A DNA stretch of 64,000 nucleotides from Hydractinia symbiolongicarpus (taxonomy: Eukaryota; Cnidaria; Hydrozoa; Anthoathecata; Hydractiniidae). Within the stretch, counting starts at the first letter, position 1. Every line of letters starts with the position of its first letter. The stretch lies in contig NC_079876.1 in NCBI RefSeq assembly GCF_029227915.1, forward strand, positions 22,756,001 through 22,820,000, written 5' to 3'. The notes beneath the pieces are model-generated. The model had not been told where the DNA came from. It made no database searches and saw only the letters and a list, made by a program, of their open reading frames with translations. Positions 20,934 to 33,284 of this stretch are shown piece by piece. The translations under genes were made by a program, and so were the position numbers.

Positions 20934-21612
20934 AAGCGAAGTGGATGAGTTCATTTTCCTTTGATGTCGCCGAAAATATTACGTCTCAAATGTTAAATCT
21001 TCTGACGTTACGGCGCGACGTCAATAACACTACTAACGTCAATATCCTATATTCAATTAATGAAACCACTACAGTGCATTTAAAACTTTGAGGCCAAATA
21101 ACTTGGAAACGAAGTGGTGACGTCAATGAATTTTCACCGCGTGGGTAGGGACCACCTATGAAAAATTTGGGTAATTTTGCCAAACCTGGGTCCCCAAATT
21201 GGAGTGGATGGGTTAATGACGTCATCAAAAAACCTTAAGCCCTAAAATCTCTGCAATCGTTTATCAAAAGTACATGATCCAATACATTTTCTTGATCAGC
21301 GTTTCAAGAGCTATACGACGAAGGCAACAGGTATACGAATTTCAAAAAAAAATTTAGGTTCTCAGGGGCCATTGCTGACGTCAGCTAAATTTTTAAACCC
21401 TTTTATCTCCTTAGGCGTTTGTCGAAAACATATAATCCTATACATTATTTTGATTAACGCTTTAACCTATACACATCACAGACAACGAATAAACTAAACT
21501 TCGCCAAATTTGTTTCGTATCTGCATTGCTGATATCAGCAAAAAATCTAAAACAGCCTATTTTTTATTGTCCTTCTGCCTAAGTGGATTTCTGCAGGGGC
21601 TTTATCAACTAG

Positions 21613-23060
21613 TAATAAATAAGACATAACAAAATGATTCGAAAAAATCAGGTAAAATATTTTATTAACTTCTAAACTACTGTTTATAATGAAAAATCGT
21701 TTCTTTTGTATATGTATTTCCAATTGTTGCCAACACGTTCATCTTCACTACAAGAAACTGAATTAAGGCAATTACCAAATGTCAGATGTTAAATTCAAAA
21801 TATTTCCGTGCAGTAAATTATGCCGTTCAATCCTGGGAAATGATGACGAAATGTATTTAGTAATGTTCTTATATATGCATCATGGTCAGGCTATTTAATT
21901 TAACCGGACATCTTGATGTAAAGGAGATCATTCCATTTCCAGAAGTTATCATCTAAGGATGTTTTGTTGCTGCAAAATTGATCTGCCAAACTTATCCATG
22001 GTGTATTGAGCCTTAGGTGTACCAATGCTATTAAAAGTTAGTCATTGCAGATCTAATATGAATTTCTGTATCAAAATCCACATCCGTTGAAAATTAACTT
22101 TGAGAAGAAAACATGGTAGAAATAATCACAGGAGGTGAAAGTGGTGTAACAATATTTTTGTTTATATTTTGCTTACGAAGTGGTGGAACAAATCTTGTTC
22201 TTTTTTGTGAGGATTCAAATCTCCTAATCTTACTTCCTATAGCTGTTGTGCAAAAATTTTATTATTTTTTACTAACTTTCCCGCAATTTTCAGTACGCGT
22301 CATCAGGTTGTTTTCACCGCAGCATTTGTTGCTATGCAACAACGAAAAGTCTGATTTGCTGCACGGAACGGAGAATTAGCTACATTTTCAATCACATCTC
22401 CTGTTTTAAAGCAGGAAATACAAATTCTTATCTCTATGAAATTTTACTGGCAGCTAAAATTTCTTGTATTACTTTGTAACTGGTAATAAAAAGTTCGAAA
22501 GTTGAGTTAAGCAGTACAGCGTAGCAAAAAAAGGTAATAAAAATAGCTGACTAGCTGGAAAGGGGTTGATTTCAAAGAAATAACATCTTCTTACCGTCAA
22601 ACACACAAGTTAAGTTAATACTCACTTAACATAGAATTAGTGAAACTTGGGAAAAGAAACATCCACCCATCATTCCACCATGTTCTATTCTCTATCAAAT
22701 TATTCAATGGAAAGTTCATCGAAAAAATATTCGGTTAAAATCCAAACGTTTTTAAAAAAATCCCGCCTTAAATGTCTTCAGGAGTTTTTTCCATTAGCAA
22801 GTAGCGATGGGACAGCATGAATTATCCTATTGGCGGTAACGAAATTTGCAACGTAAAGCCAGCTTAAGGCCCAAAATCTTCTTAGTCTGCTGGGTAGTAT
22901 AGAAAAAAGAAGAAGTATGTAAAAAAATAAGTAGAAAAAAAAAATTCTAATTGGATTATTAATAACGCAGCAAAAAGTAGTTGTTTATAATTGGCGGGTT
23001 TCAATGTTACATTTATTATGATTTTTATTTATTACGATTTACTATGTATCTTTTGAATGA
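21613..23060. other. No gene seen
   Basis: AT-rich sequence between Helitron 3 and a SINE head. Open frames such as 22113-22379 are hydrophobic and low in complexity, with no family resemblance. No splice-bounded exon is convincing. Confidence 0.5.
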
Positions 23061-23071
23061 ATTTGATATCC

Positions 23072-23146
23072 GCCTGGTGGCATTGTGGTGGGCCGTTCGA
23101 TTCCAGTGCGGGAGGTCTTGGGTTCAAACCCCGACCGAGTCGTGAG
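23072..23146 (+). repeat. tRNA-derived SINE head
   Basis: It contains a box A-like GTGGCATTGTGG and a good box B, GGTTCAAACCCCGACC, about 45 bp apart, as in pol III promoters of tRNA-derived SINEs. A closed cloverleaf cannot be drawn cleanly, so I do not call a functional tRNA. No clear tail or target duplication is seen. Confidence 0.45.
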
Positions 23147-23337
23147 GCTATATTAGTGTAAATAGATCCTTTCTGCTTTACGTTCAGCATGAAAATAGGA
23201 TTGATATCTTAGGCAGTTGTCTAGTTGAGCGGCTGTTGTGCTTGTACGTCTTTCGTAGCTCAAATGGAAGCTTTAAATACACTAGGACACACTTCGCAGA
23301 CCCTCATTGATAACAGTTATATTAGGAACTAAATAGG

Positions 23338-23790
23338 CTATCCTGGGTGAATAATAGTAATAATGATCAGATTAACAGAAGGATTGAAAATCGTAAAATA
23401 TTTATTTTGCTGGAGTTTATTACGCAGTTGGAAAATTTTTGGTCTACTAGAGGCAATCTGTTCGATGAAGAAAAGAATTGCAAAAATATGATGACTTGGG
23501 CCTGTAAAACAACTATATTTAATATATGAAAACTTGCTACAAGGGGTAATCACTTCAAAGTACAATATATGGATATAAGCAAAAGCTCTGTCATAAAGAT
23601 CTGTTGAAACAAAAATTAAAAATTATATGTACAGTAAAAAAACGCAAAACATAGGCACCATGAACAAAGTGGTGAAGTCTCAGTATATATCAGACTTGAC
23701 CCTCTTTACAGGACTCCATGCATCTGCAATTAAAAAAATTCTCGAAAAGGTAAAAGGCCAGACTCGAAAGTTAAAGAAATGAGTCACTTA
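23338..23790. other. No gene seen
   Basis: AT-rich intergenic sequence. Short open frames on both strands have no recognisable product. Confidence 0.4.
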
Positions 23791-23793
23791 ACA

Positions 23794-24030
<237 letters not shown>

Positions 24031-24069
24031 TAAAAATTAAAAAATAAATAAAAATGATAAACAATAAAC

Positions 24070-26107
24070 TTAAACTATCGTATTTACATCATATGATAGA
24101 CGATAGTTATACGAATCTACTTTATGTAGTGTAGGTGTGATGTCGTATTCGGAGATGAATTCGTCTTTATTTGGTACATAAAAACCTTCTTTACCTAAAT
24201 GGAAAAAAACAACGATAAAATGCATACTTTGACTCTCTTTTTTACTTAAAAGTCGAGAGACCCAAGATCGTTTTGTGTGAACCATTGCTCGTGGTTTTCT
24301 TTTACTGTCAGTGCTTGCATTGTATTTGTCTGGAATAACCTTCCAAAATTATTTTATTCCCAATCAATAATTTTTCAATCTCTTTGAACTTGAAACAAGA
24401 TACAATTTTGCAATCAGTACGCTCCATCCCGCGTTACCACGAAATATAGTTTGCAGGTACTGATTCTCAACAAAAAATCGATTGAAGCTTTTAAAAATTT
24501 TAGCAGTTTCCCCAATAATTTGCGTCCGTTTTGTAGAAGCATCAAAAAATTGATGACCTACTAAGACCTGTTTCCTTCAAGTGTTCTTGTATGCATTTAT
24601 TATTTGAGCATGCGAAATAATATTTTCTAGCCGCACCGCATGTATTTTGACAACTTTGGAAGTAAAAGAAAGTCAAATTTCAAAGCGTGAGCAGCAAAAT
24701 ATTTTAAAAAGACCACCCTTTGCAGTGTCAATTGAGCACATTGGGCACGCAAGGTTTCACAATATGCTTTGTACAGTTTTATGTGTTTTTTAAGTTAAAC
24801 TTCTTTATGTACCTACACCTGCTAACTTCCTTGACTCAGAGGCAAGATTGAGAATAAATAGAAACTGACATAACGAACTACACCACTAATCATTTTTTTA
24901 ACATGCAAAGATTTTTTAAGGAGTCAAGGATCATGCTTATTTGAAAAAAATATTAAAAAAGTTCGAGAGGTTTAAAAAGCAGGCAGGGTACACAATCTAT
25001 GGATCATGGTGTCTACCAGTGCTTTACACCCAAAGAATTTTCTTTCTATTAACGTAACATCACCTTCGATGTTCTGTGGAAGAACTTGATTTTCAAAGTC
25101 GTTCCATTGTCCTGGTGAATATCTGGTCACAATTACCGTCGTTTGAGAGTCTGTGTCATAGGCAATAGCTGATCCAACTAGCTCAGTATCCTTCCACACA
25201 ATTTGTGAAAAGTGTCCTGCCCGTTGAAATATTTTGTCGCCATTTGAATCAGCGTCTATATATTGGATCTCTGAATACCTGATAAAGAATTTTATAGCAC
25301 TACTAGGTGAAAAAATCTTCGTAAGCTTGTTTACGTATTTTTAATTTCGAACGAGAAACTTTAAAGCTACTAATTTTTCTTCCTTTGGCATAATAAATGC
25401 GTTTCAATAATTCTTAAGAAATAAAATATGGGGGTTAAAGCGACGTCCTTATTCAGATGTACGTTTAGCAAAATTTTATACTAACAAAAATCAACTATTT
25501 TCATGTCAAATTTTGAACTTACTGAGCATGTACAGCATCGTATACACGATAAAAATGTTTTTCTTCAGTTGTTATCATATACAAATTCTCCCCTGCTGGA
25601 AAGCAATTAGGATTATGTTCAAACAAATCGTTTTCAAGCAGATAAACAGCCCAGTTTTTAGCACCCTCAGCTAAATTATCGCTCCAAGTAAGTGGTGGTA
25701 CTCCATGATAGCTTCGTGCTTTGTTGTGCGCGTATAAACATGCATCTAAAAACACCAATCTCATTAGGTTCATTCAAACCGCAATGAAGAACCTGATTGC
25801 TAAAAAAAGTAAAAATTTCCTTATTGATTTTAAGTCATTTAAAAGAATTTCATGGATAACAATTCGTCGGTGCAATTACAAAAGGATTCATTGGATAATT
25901 ATCTGTTGCAGAATTTGATTTTGTTTGTATTACTAACCACAGAGAGTGACATTTACAAGGATGGGGGAGCATCTGACACGTTTTTGTTCAAACGAAATGG
26001 ATCCTTATAACTAAAATCTTTTTTCTTGTTGAGTATAAATTACTTTACTTTACCTTTATCATACGAAACGTGAATATTCTTGAACACTGTTTTCTTGTGC
26101 AGTACAC
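24070..26107 (-). CDS. CAP/SCP-domain protein gene (multi-exon)
   Basis: Minus-strand exons with good GT-AG borders: 26054-26107, 25523-25745 and 24972(or less)-25278; a probable last exon is 24070-24194 (acceptor at 24195, stop at 24070). The splice 25523/25278 joins in phase. The CAP fold is clear: CLYAHNKARSYHGVPPLTWS (N-terminal helix with the active-site-like His), DNLAEGAKNWA, AGENLYM (Glu) and GHFSQIVWKDTELVG (second His), then TRYSPGQWN. This is the PR-1/GAPR-1/CRISP superfamily; such animal proteins are secreted or membrane-associated, sterol-binding or venom-related. The first exon and any signal peptide were not located. The joint between the CAP exon and the last exon is tentative. 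Confidence 0.65.
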
Positions 26108-26109
26108 CT

Positions 26110-26640
26110 AAAACAAGAACATTACTTCGTTTTAACAAGAAAAATGTCATGCAATATTGCATGATAAATTAGACTTTTAAATTCCACATCCTAGTCATTA
26201 TTATAGGTGTTTTGAAAGCTCGACTGGCTTGACCAAAGACTATGCATAACGGTAGAATTTTTTAAGGCATAAAAAACACACATCGCGATTATTAATATAG
26301 CATCATATTTTATCATTAAATGTTTATAATACAATCCTGAATCAATTCAAAACCACTAGCCCACAAAAATTCAGAAGTACTAGCAAAGCTGGCTTCTAGG
26401 TTGGTATTTTACAATACGTTTCCAGTCGTTTCTAGAATTAAACGACCTGCTAGTTTTAATAACATTATCTGGTGACTGATCTTGTTATGAAAAAGAGGCC
26501 GGTACTAACAAATGGAATGGGCGGAATCATGAAACATCGTTGGGAAACCTTTTTGATTTGCAAATTTAATATAGATTTATTTTAACTGCCTACTTGTAGT
26601 ATCGCTCTTTTCTGTTTCTTCTTTCTCTTCCGCGTTTCTA
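26110..26640. other. Intronic or intergenic, no exon resolved
   Basis: Lies between the FN3 exon and the CAP exons. A phase mismatch between those exons implies a missing exon here or separate genes, but none is clear by eye. Confidence 0.35.
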
Positions 26641-26986
<346 letters not shown>

Positions 26987-27091
26987 TAAATCTTCTGCAT
27001 CTTTACTGACGCTTTCCCTGGAAAACAGATGGCTGATGTTAAAATACCAGCTGTGTAGTATATATAACTGAATAAAAAGGAAATTACTTAC

Positions 27092-27352
27092 GAATGAATG
27101 TACTGTATGTTTGACTCATCTTTACCAATAATTGTTTCAGAAATAACTGTGAAATAATATGAAGCATTCAATTTCATATTGTCTACTTTCAGACTGGATT
27201 GCTTTATTTTTACTGCCAGTCTTTCTGATTTGGTATTTTCCTCTTTCATCAAAACCGTGTAAACGCAGAATTCGTTTTTCCACGTTACCTTGCATGTATT
27301 TTCATTGTTATATACACACCTTAAATCTTGCGCCGGAATGGGAGGTTCATAT
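27092..27352 (-). CDS. Fibronectin type III-like exon
   Basis: A 261-nt exon with acceptor TTTCAG before ATATGAACC and donor GTAAGT after CATTC. It encodes [20 protein letters not shown] and VTWK, then YTVLMKEEN, and [20 protein letters not shown]. These match strands A-B, C and F-G of an FN3 domain (Pro-rich start, Trp in strand B, ASYYF in strand F). Its phase matches the donor of the helicase-like exon at 27693, so the two may be spliced together. Alone, the exon could be part of a receptor or adhesion protein. Confidence 0.6.
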
Positions 27353-27692
27353 CTGAAAGCGGAGGTATTGTAATAAATTTTTTAGGTTGCTCTAAACAAA
27401 TCATTGGGAAGTTAGAATCATTTTTGGAATCGATATTTTTGCCACGTCAAGAAGTTGTTTTAGCGTGTTGAATATAAAATCTGTTAAAATTGTGTTATCA
27501 TGCTCCTTGATAAAACAAGCGGCAGAAAAATTAAGTTAAAGTTTAGCCACTAGTCGTGCAAAATATAGTTATTATAATATTGGTGTTTTCCTATTTTCAC
27601 GGCGCAAAATTTATGCGGTCAAGTAAGAGTCAAATTTTAAAAACGTAGGCTCGAAAAATTTTCGCCCAAAAAGTAATACTCTGCACATTTAC

Positions 27693-30600
27693 CGTCTAAG
27701 CATCGATAAGTTGAAATTCATGTCTTTGTTATCTTTCAATTCTTTCTGTGAGTTGACCTTTTCCAAATAATCCTCAAACAGTGTACCATCGTCCGAAATA
27801 TTAATCATCAATACCCTTCTAAAATGTATATTTTTTGCTTGGCGCCCATCAATAACGTTGCTTTCATGCGCAACTCTGTTCCATTCTTTTCCATTCCATT
27901 CTTCAATCTGTTCTATGTATGGTGTAGAGCTGTACTCGTCAAGATATGTTTTAATCTTGACTGGATTGATTTTACGTTCCATCGCCAACTGACGCAGTGT
28001 GTTATACACTGAACGGTCTGCAATACGTTCCACATCATCGGTTTCTTTGCCAAAGCATATGAAAACTAGTTTTGATGTGGCTCTGCTGCTGTTTTCAACA
28101 ATGACATGTCGCAGTTCATCCTTCTCATCCACAAAGACAATGACTTCTTCTGCTTCCAACCCCCTGCATCCCTGATGATTTGTAAGGAGAGTGTAGTAAG
28201 ACGGCAAAACGTTAACTTTCATGTTGTCTTTGTCGACCATCTGCCAATTGGTATGTAAACCGCAGGAAAGATAATTTACCCTCAAGACGGCAAGGACATT
28301 CTCGATAATGCTTTGATGATATATGGACTCTACCAACATTAGTCTCGTGCAGTCATCTTTGAAGCAGTAAGCCTTCAAAGCGAGTGACAATAGTGCAACG
28401 CTTTTTTGGTAATCTTCTGAATCGAACTCGATGCTGAGAGATATCGGCTTTTGTCCATCAATATTGTGACCAACGATCGTAAAATTTCTGTAGACATACG
28501 ATGTTTCAGTTTTGATATTATCACTGAAAAGTGACGTATCAATTTTTGAAACGATATAGTCAATATCCATTGTCCTGTCATACAGCATTTCATTCTCCGT
28601 CGAATTCGATTTCGGTTGAAATATTTCCGTTGGACGCCACATTTCTACAGATCCTTTATCCACTGGACTCACGTTGTTTTCGCCTTCTGGCGTGGTTAAT
28701 ACAATTTCTTTCTCCTTTGCCTCAAGATTCGGCCTTTCTTGATGTTTAATCACTGAAATGTTTTGGCAGGTCTCTTCTTGCAAAACCTTTAAGACTTCGC
28801 TTATATTTTTTGTTATTCTCATGCATTTCTTTAACTTAAAAACTTTCATTCCAGTAAATTTAAAGTTGTATTTCTTGTGTTCTTGCTTCTCTCCATAATG
28901 CACGAATGTCCTTTGCTTTTCCAAGGAATGCGGAAGAACAAGGACACACGATTTCGCCAGGGTATCTTTTTCTAGACGCTCTCTAATCGCCACAGCATCC
29001 TTCATATCTAGTGATTCGCCATCGAATTCATCAATAATAAGGTGAAATATTTTATCATAGTGCTTGTCAAGCAACAAATCGAGCAAGTAGGAAAGCGATG
29101 GAATGTATGAAAAGCCAAACATATACGGAGACATCTCCAACGTAGAAAAATTCTGCAATGTCATCATCGCGAGAAACTTCAAGTTGAAGAATGGAAAAAA
29201 GAAATCTTTTGACATCTGTTGTCAACGGACTCGTGTCACTCCAGGATATGTAATAGATCACCGTCTTTTCCGTTGCCAATTCCAAAAGGGCCTGTAATTG
29301 ATACACACCAACTAACGTTTTACCCGATCCAAAATTTCCAAGTACAACTTTTTTATTTTCAGCACTATGTATTACCTTTAGTTGATTTGGAGTAAGCACA
29401 AACATTGATTTAACCTGATCTGTTCCTCCTCGATTTAGAGACGGTACAGCACTCTTAGAATTGCCATGCGAGAAGGCGGTTCTTGTTGCCATAAATGCGG
29501 TTATTGAGCTCAGGATCGTCATAAAGCTACCTTGGGAGATTGTGGATGGACTCAAAGCAATGGCTTGACTGATACTCTTTACCAAGTTGTTAAGGTATGA
29601 TACACTGGATTCTTGGTCAATTAAATTTACCACGTCCATGATGTGGCAATTAGCACAGCTCAAATGATCGCTTTGTTTGATAAAATTAGGGGCAGCAATG
29701 ATGTTTGCAAATACTGTTGGGCTTTTTTTCACACTATTGTTCAAGATAACTGATAGATGTTTAATATCTTCGTCTCCCTTCCTTATTTCGTCATTAATGG
29801 AGTTGACAACTTTTTCATCCGTATATCTGATGTTGAATATCATTAAAGGGTTGGGACAAATTACCAATATCCTTTTTCTGTAGTCGATAGGATTTTCGCT
29901 GATAAGACCTCTCAAATCAGAAAGTTGCATGAATTTAAGATGACTAATTGCATCATAATGCCACAACACCGCTCCGACTCCACCACCCAATGCAGCTGCT
30001 TCTTTTAGAAAGATCTTTGACCAATGTAAAAGTTTTGAAAATTTATCTCGTTTCACATAATAAGGCGGAAAGATTAGGACAGTTCTGATTGCATTCGCAG
30101 TGGGATGTCCGTAATAATCCTTTGTGTACGATTTGCAAACATTTAGCCATTCTTGGTAACTTACTTTTGATTTTAAGCCTCCACCGCAATTATACCATAT
30201 TTCTGTTGGTAGGACTAATTCATCCAAAAGATCTTCTATTGCTTCGCATACATCCACGCTGAAATGACTTATCACTGCAACAGTTAAGGAATTTAACCTT
30301 GACTGATGATCCGAAAGTGCTGTACGTATATCTAATAAACAAAAAAGAAGAGAATTATTTTACTAAGAATAACCTTATCAGCTCTGATTGGTACTGTTAT
30401 CAAGAAGATTTCTGCGAAGGGGATCTTAGGGCAATTAAAGTTAAATTTGAGCCGCAGAGGATTTACAAGCACAGAAACTGATCAGCTAGACCAGCGCCCA
30501 GGATACCCATCATATTTTTAAGCTAAGGATCAATTCACATTTTGATAAGTTCTGAAATAACACGATCGAGGAGGCAAATCTCTGTCACAAAGTCACCAGT

Positions 30601-31041
30601 AATAACACTCCTACTGCTTTCCCAGTAAAAAACTGGAAAAAAAAAACATTTGAAATTATGTGCAATGTTTTACGTTTTTTTATCATATACTTCTCAACAG
30701 TTTGTTTTTTAAGTTGATTTTAATTAATTTTGTTTAAGCATAAGGAATTTCTCTATTTTTGCAAAACGGTAGTTTTGAGAATGCGATTCCAACTGGGATT
30801 TCTCAGTGATAAATCTCAAAGGTATTTTCAACTTACTTGGAATTTCGTGAGAATATCTTTTCCCATTGCAATCCACAATTTTGAACTGCAGTTGACTCTT
30901 CATAAGTTCTTTGTTAAAGATAAAATAAAAATCGTTTTCGAATTTTCGTTCTTTATATTCTTTATTCTTTTCTATCACAGCGAAAGTGTCCTCTTCTCGT
31001 TCTTGTTTTTTAACTTCAATGCTGCGAATTTCCTCTCTCAT
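27693..31041 (-). CDS. SF1-helicase-like P-loop ATPase, spliced
   Basis: Two exons: 30837-31041 (charged N-terminus, ending at donor GTAAGT) and 27693-30274 (acceptor GTTGCAG), in phase. The N-terminal region up to residue about 300 has no recognised domain. FVLTPNQLKVIH (Q-motif-like) and the Walker A VLGNFGSGKTLVG follow, then HLIIDEFDGE (Walker B), and later LTNHQGCRGLEAEEVIVFVD and VENSSRATSKLVFI, equivalent to motifs V and VI of UvrD-like helicases. Frame changes once between 29067 and 29215, either a real frameshift, an error or a tiny intron. The exon ends at donor GTAAATG, in phase with the FN3 exon. Upstream reading stays open to an acceptor at about 31074, so more 5' exons are likely. 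Cellular role unknown. Confidence 0.6.
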
Positions 31042-31307
31042 TTTTAAGTTGATAATGATTTTAGTAGATGTATTCTGATATACGGAATGGCTAAGAATAT
31101 AATAGGGACAGTTAGAAAAATATAGTTGTGAAAAAGCATTGCGATAGTTAATATTTTTCTTGAGAATATTTTTCTCTGCATTAGAAGGTAAATCATTATT
31201 TGTTTAATTACTCTTATTTATACGTATTTTTATTCTTTAAAGCATTCAGAATTGTATTTTATAACCAACTGCTACTGTAACTGCACGTACTTATTAAATG
31301 AAAAGAT

Positions 31308-31430
31308 CTCTTATTAATAATACGAAGCTTTCGTCTGTCTGTGACTTTTGCATAGTCGATTTAATTTTTACAATTTTTTTTAACAAAGTCTATTAAACAT
31401 CGCCTATAAAATTGTCCTGTGTTTTACCAA
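31308..31430 (+). mobile_element. Helitron-type 5' fragment
   Basis: TCTCTTATTAATAATACGAAG followed by CGTCTGTCTGTGAC is the usual 5' start of this Helitron group, after an A. The interior soon diverges; no 3' end on the same strand. Confidence 0.5.
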
Positions 31431-31481
31431 ACTTTGACGTTAAAACAATAGTAATGCCAAAAGAAAGTAGATTAGGACTAG

Positions 31482-31710
31482 TCTATAAGGCGTGGAAAAA
31501 TCCACTTGGTCAGGATAACCATGGAAAAAAAGTGTCATTTAAATTTTGATGACGTCAGCGGTGTCCCGTTCACAAGAAGAAAAAAATAGAAAATTGTTCT
31601 TACGTTGTATATGATCATATGCTTTTAATGAAGGGTTAATGAGATAAAAGGTTTAAAAAGTTTGATGGCGTCGGCAAAGCCGTGGGGGCTTTGCCGACGC
31701 ATCAAGTTAA
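31482..31710 (-). mobile_element. Helitron-type 3' fragment, minus strand
   Basis: On the minus strand it ends GTGGATTTTTCCACG then CCTTATAGACTAG, the common 3' terminus, preceded by GCTGACGTCATC. It contains the strong hairpin at 31662-31705. Orientation is opposite to the 5' fragment at 31308. Confidence 0.5.
31662..31705. repeat. GC-rich long hairpin
   Basis: Arms TTGATGGCGTCGGCAAAGCC and GGCTTTGCCGACGCATCAA pair over 19 bp with one bulged G and a loop of about 5 nt. It is far more GC-rich than its surroundings. Confidence 0.75.
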
Positions 31711-32133
31711 AGAATTTTTTTGACTTCATCATATCATATAGATCTTGAAAGGCTGATAAAAAAAATATATTTATGCGTTTATAACAGGATAAAGTTACAA
31801 CCGTCATTTTTCATTTCAAAGTCATCATTATCTATGTTATCTAGTAAAGTTACAACTTTAAAAATACGATTGTAAAATCAACATTAGTTATTTTCTGTAA
31901 GCAATTTACTTAAACGATTTGTAAAGAAACGCCCTTACCTACCCATTTTGTGCACTTTGTATCCTCATTAACCTTACGTAAGAACTTTTTACTTTGAGCC
32001 TAACGATTCTAGAAAACCGACATTTTTAGCCTATAATTTTTAAATTGATTCTGAAAAAAGAGCGTGTAAAATGGAACAATAATAAAAACACTTTAGAAAT
32101 AAAAAAATGAGATGACATTTAGAACATACTTAA

Positions 32134-32879
32134 CACCATTCGGTCCGGGGGGGGGGGGCGGATTCCGCCCCCCCCCCCTGACGGTTTTTTTAATAACTCC
32201 TAATTGCTTTCTTATATGGCTACGATACTTACTGAGTTTCAACATTTATCTATTAGACACCTGTATGCTAAATTTTTAGGTCCCATACTTTTCAGAGGCT
32301 TCGATGTTGGCCATTACTCGAAACTACCCCTAAAATCTCTATGAAATCCTTACAATGGGGAAAATATAATAACTCCTGTTAGGATTATCTTTAAAACTTG
32401 AAACTTGCAACACAACTTTGTTTCATCAAGAAGAATCATTTTAAATAATTTTGACACGTGGCTAATCCGATTTCCCGATTTTGTCGGATTTTACCCGAAA
32501 ATCGGAAAAAAACGGATTTTCGGGCAATTTTTGGCAATTTTTTTTCCGATCCATGTAAAAACCGGAAGATATGTTAATAAAAATTTATTTAGCTTTCAGA
32601 AACTTCAAACAGAATGTAAAAATTCGCTCTAGAACAAAAGTAATTATATTTTAAGCAGATAGTTGCATTTTTAACAATTTTCAAGCTTCTGATGACATCA
32701 CAGAAAATGTGCTGACGCAAGCAAAAATTTTTGCCGCTATTTTGTTCCTTTTATGACGTACTATAAGTGTGCCAAGTTTAATTCAATTTGAACAATCCTA
32801 TGAAAAGTTATTGAGGGGGGGGGGGCGGAATTTGCCCCCCCGGTCATAGTATATTCGAAAAACCCCGGACCGAATAGGG
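32134..32879. mobile_element. MITE with TTAA duplication and poly-G/C hairpins
   Basis: Flanked by TTAA on both sides (32130-32133, 32880-32883). The termini are inverted: CACCATTCGGTCCGGGG on the left and CCCCGGACCGAATAGGG on the right. Just inside each end is a palindrome of G-runs and C-runs (32147-32181 and 32814-32841). No ORF. The TTAA target suggests mobilisation by a piggyBac- or Kolobok-type transposase. Confidence 0.7.
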
Positions 32880-33001
32880 TTAAACGATGGAGGAATTATA
32901 TCTAACGAAAGAAAGCAAAAAAATGTGAATATATTAAAGTATATCCGTGGGGATAAATGTATAATGTATTCATGATATTTCACCTTTATTATATAACGAA
33001 C

Positions 33002-33230
33002 AGTAGTAGTAGGGAGTGATTATAGGTACTTTTCTTTCCTCATACACCTTTACCCCCAAAAAACCCGCTTCCACCACTTTCACCACCACCTCCACCCAAA
33101 ATCGGCAAATCCGACGTCATCCGAAAATAAAATCAGAGAAATACCGATTCTGATAATACGCAAGCGCAATAGTGTATATAATATATATGCTGACATCAAC
33201 AAAATTAGAATATGAGTAAGGGAAATTCCC
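33002..33230 (+). repeat. Polinton B left terminal inverted repeat
   Basis: About 229 bp matching the reverse complement of 42815-43037 with scattered mismatches. It contains a purine/pyrimidine-skewed ACCCCCAAAAAACCCGC stretch, CCGACGTCATCC and CGCAAGCGCAATAG. The inner edge GAGTAAGGGAAATTCCC resembles the hairpin in element A's TIR. Confidence 0.85.
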
Positions 33231-33284
33231 ACACTCAATGACCGCGCTAGAAATTTTGTTGATTGAGATCAAAAATATATAAAG

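Larger units (their letters stand above)
5918..21612 (+). mobile_element. Non-autonomous Helitron 3, split by Polinton A
   Basis: The 5' end TCTCTTATAATAATAC is at 5918. The body resumes at 20934 inside the element (AAGTGGATGAGTTCATTTTCC matches the interior of copies 1 and 2) and ends at 21609-21612 with CTAG after GCAGGGGCTTTATCAA. Between the two halves sits Polinton A. The 3' half (20934-21612) aligns along its length with 5089-5649 of copy 1. It contains no gene. Reading the two halves as one copy is inference from order and orientation. Confidence 0.55.
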
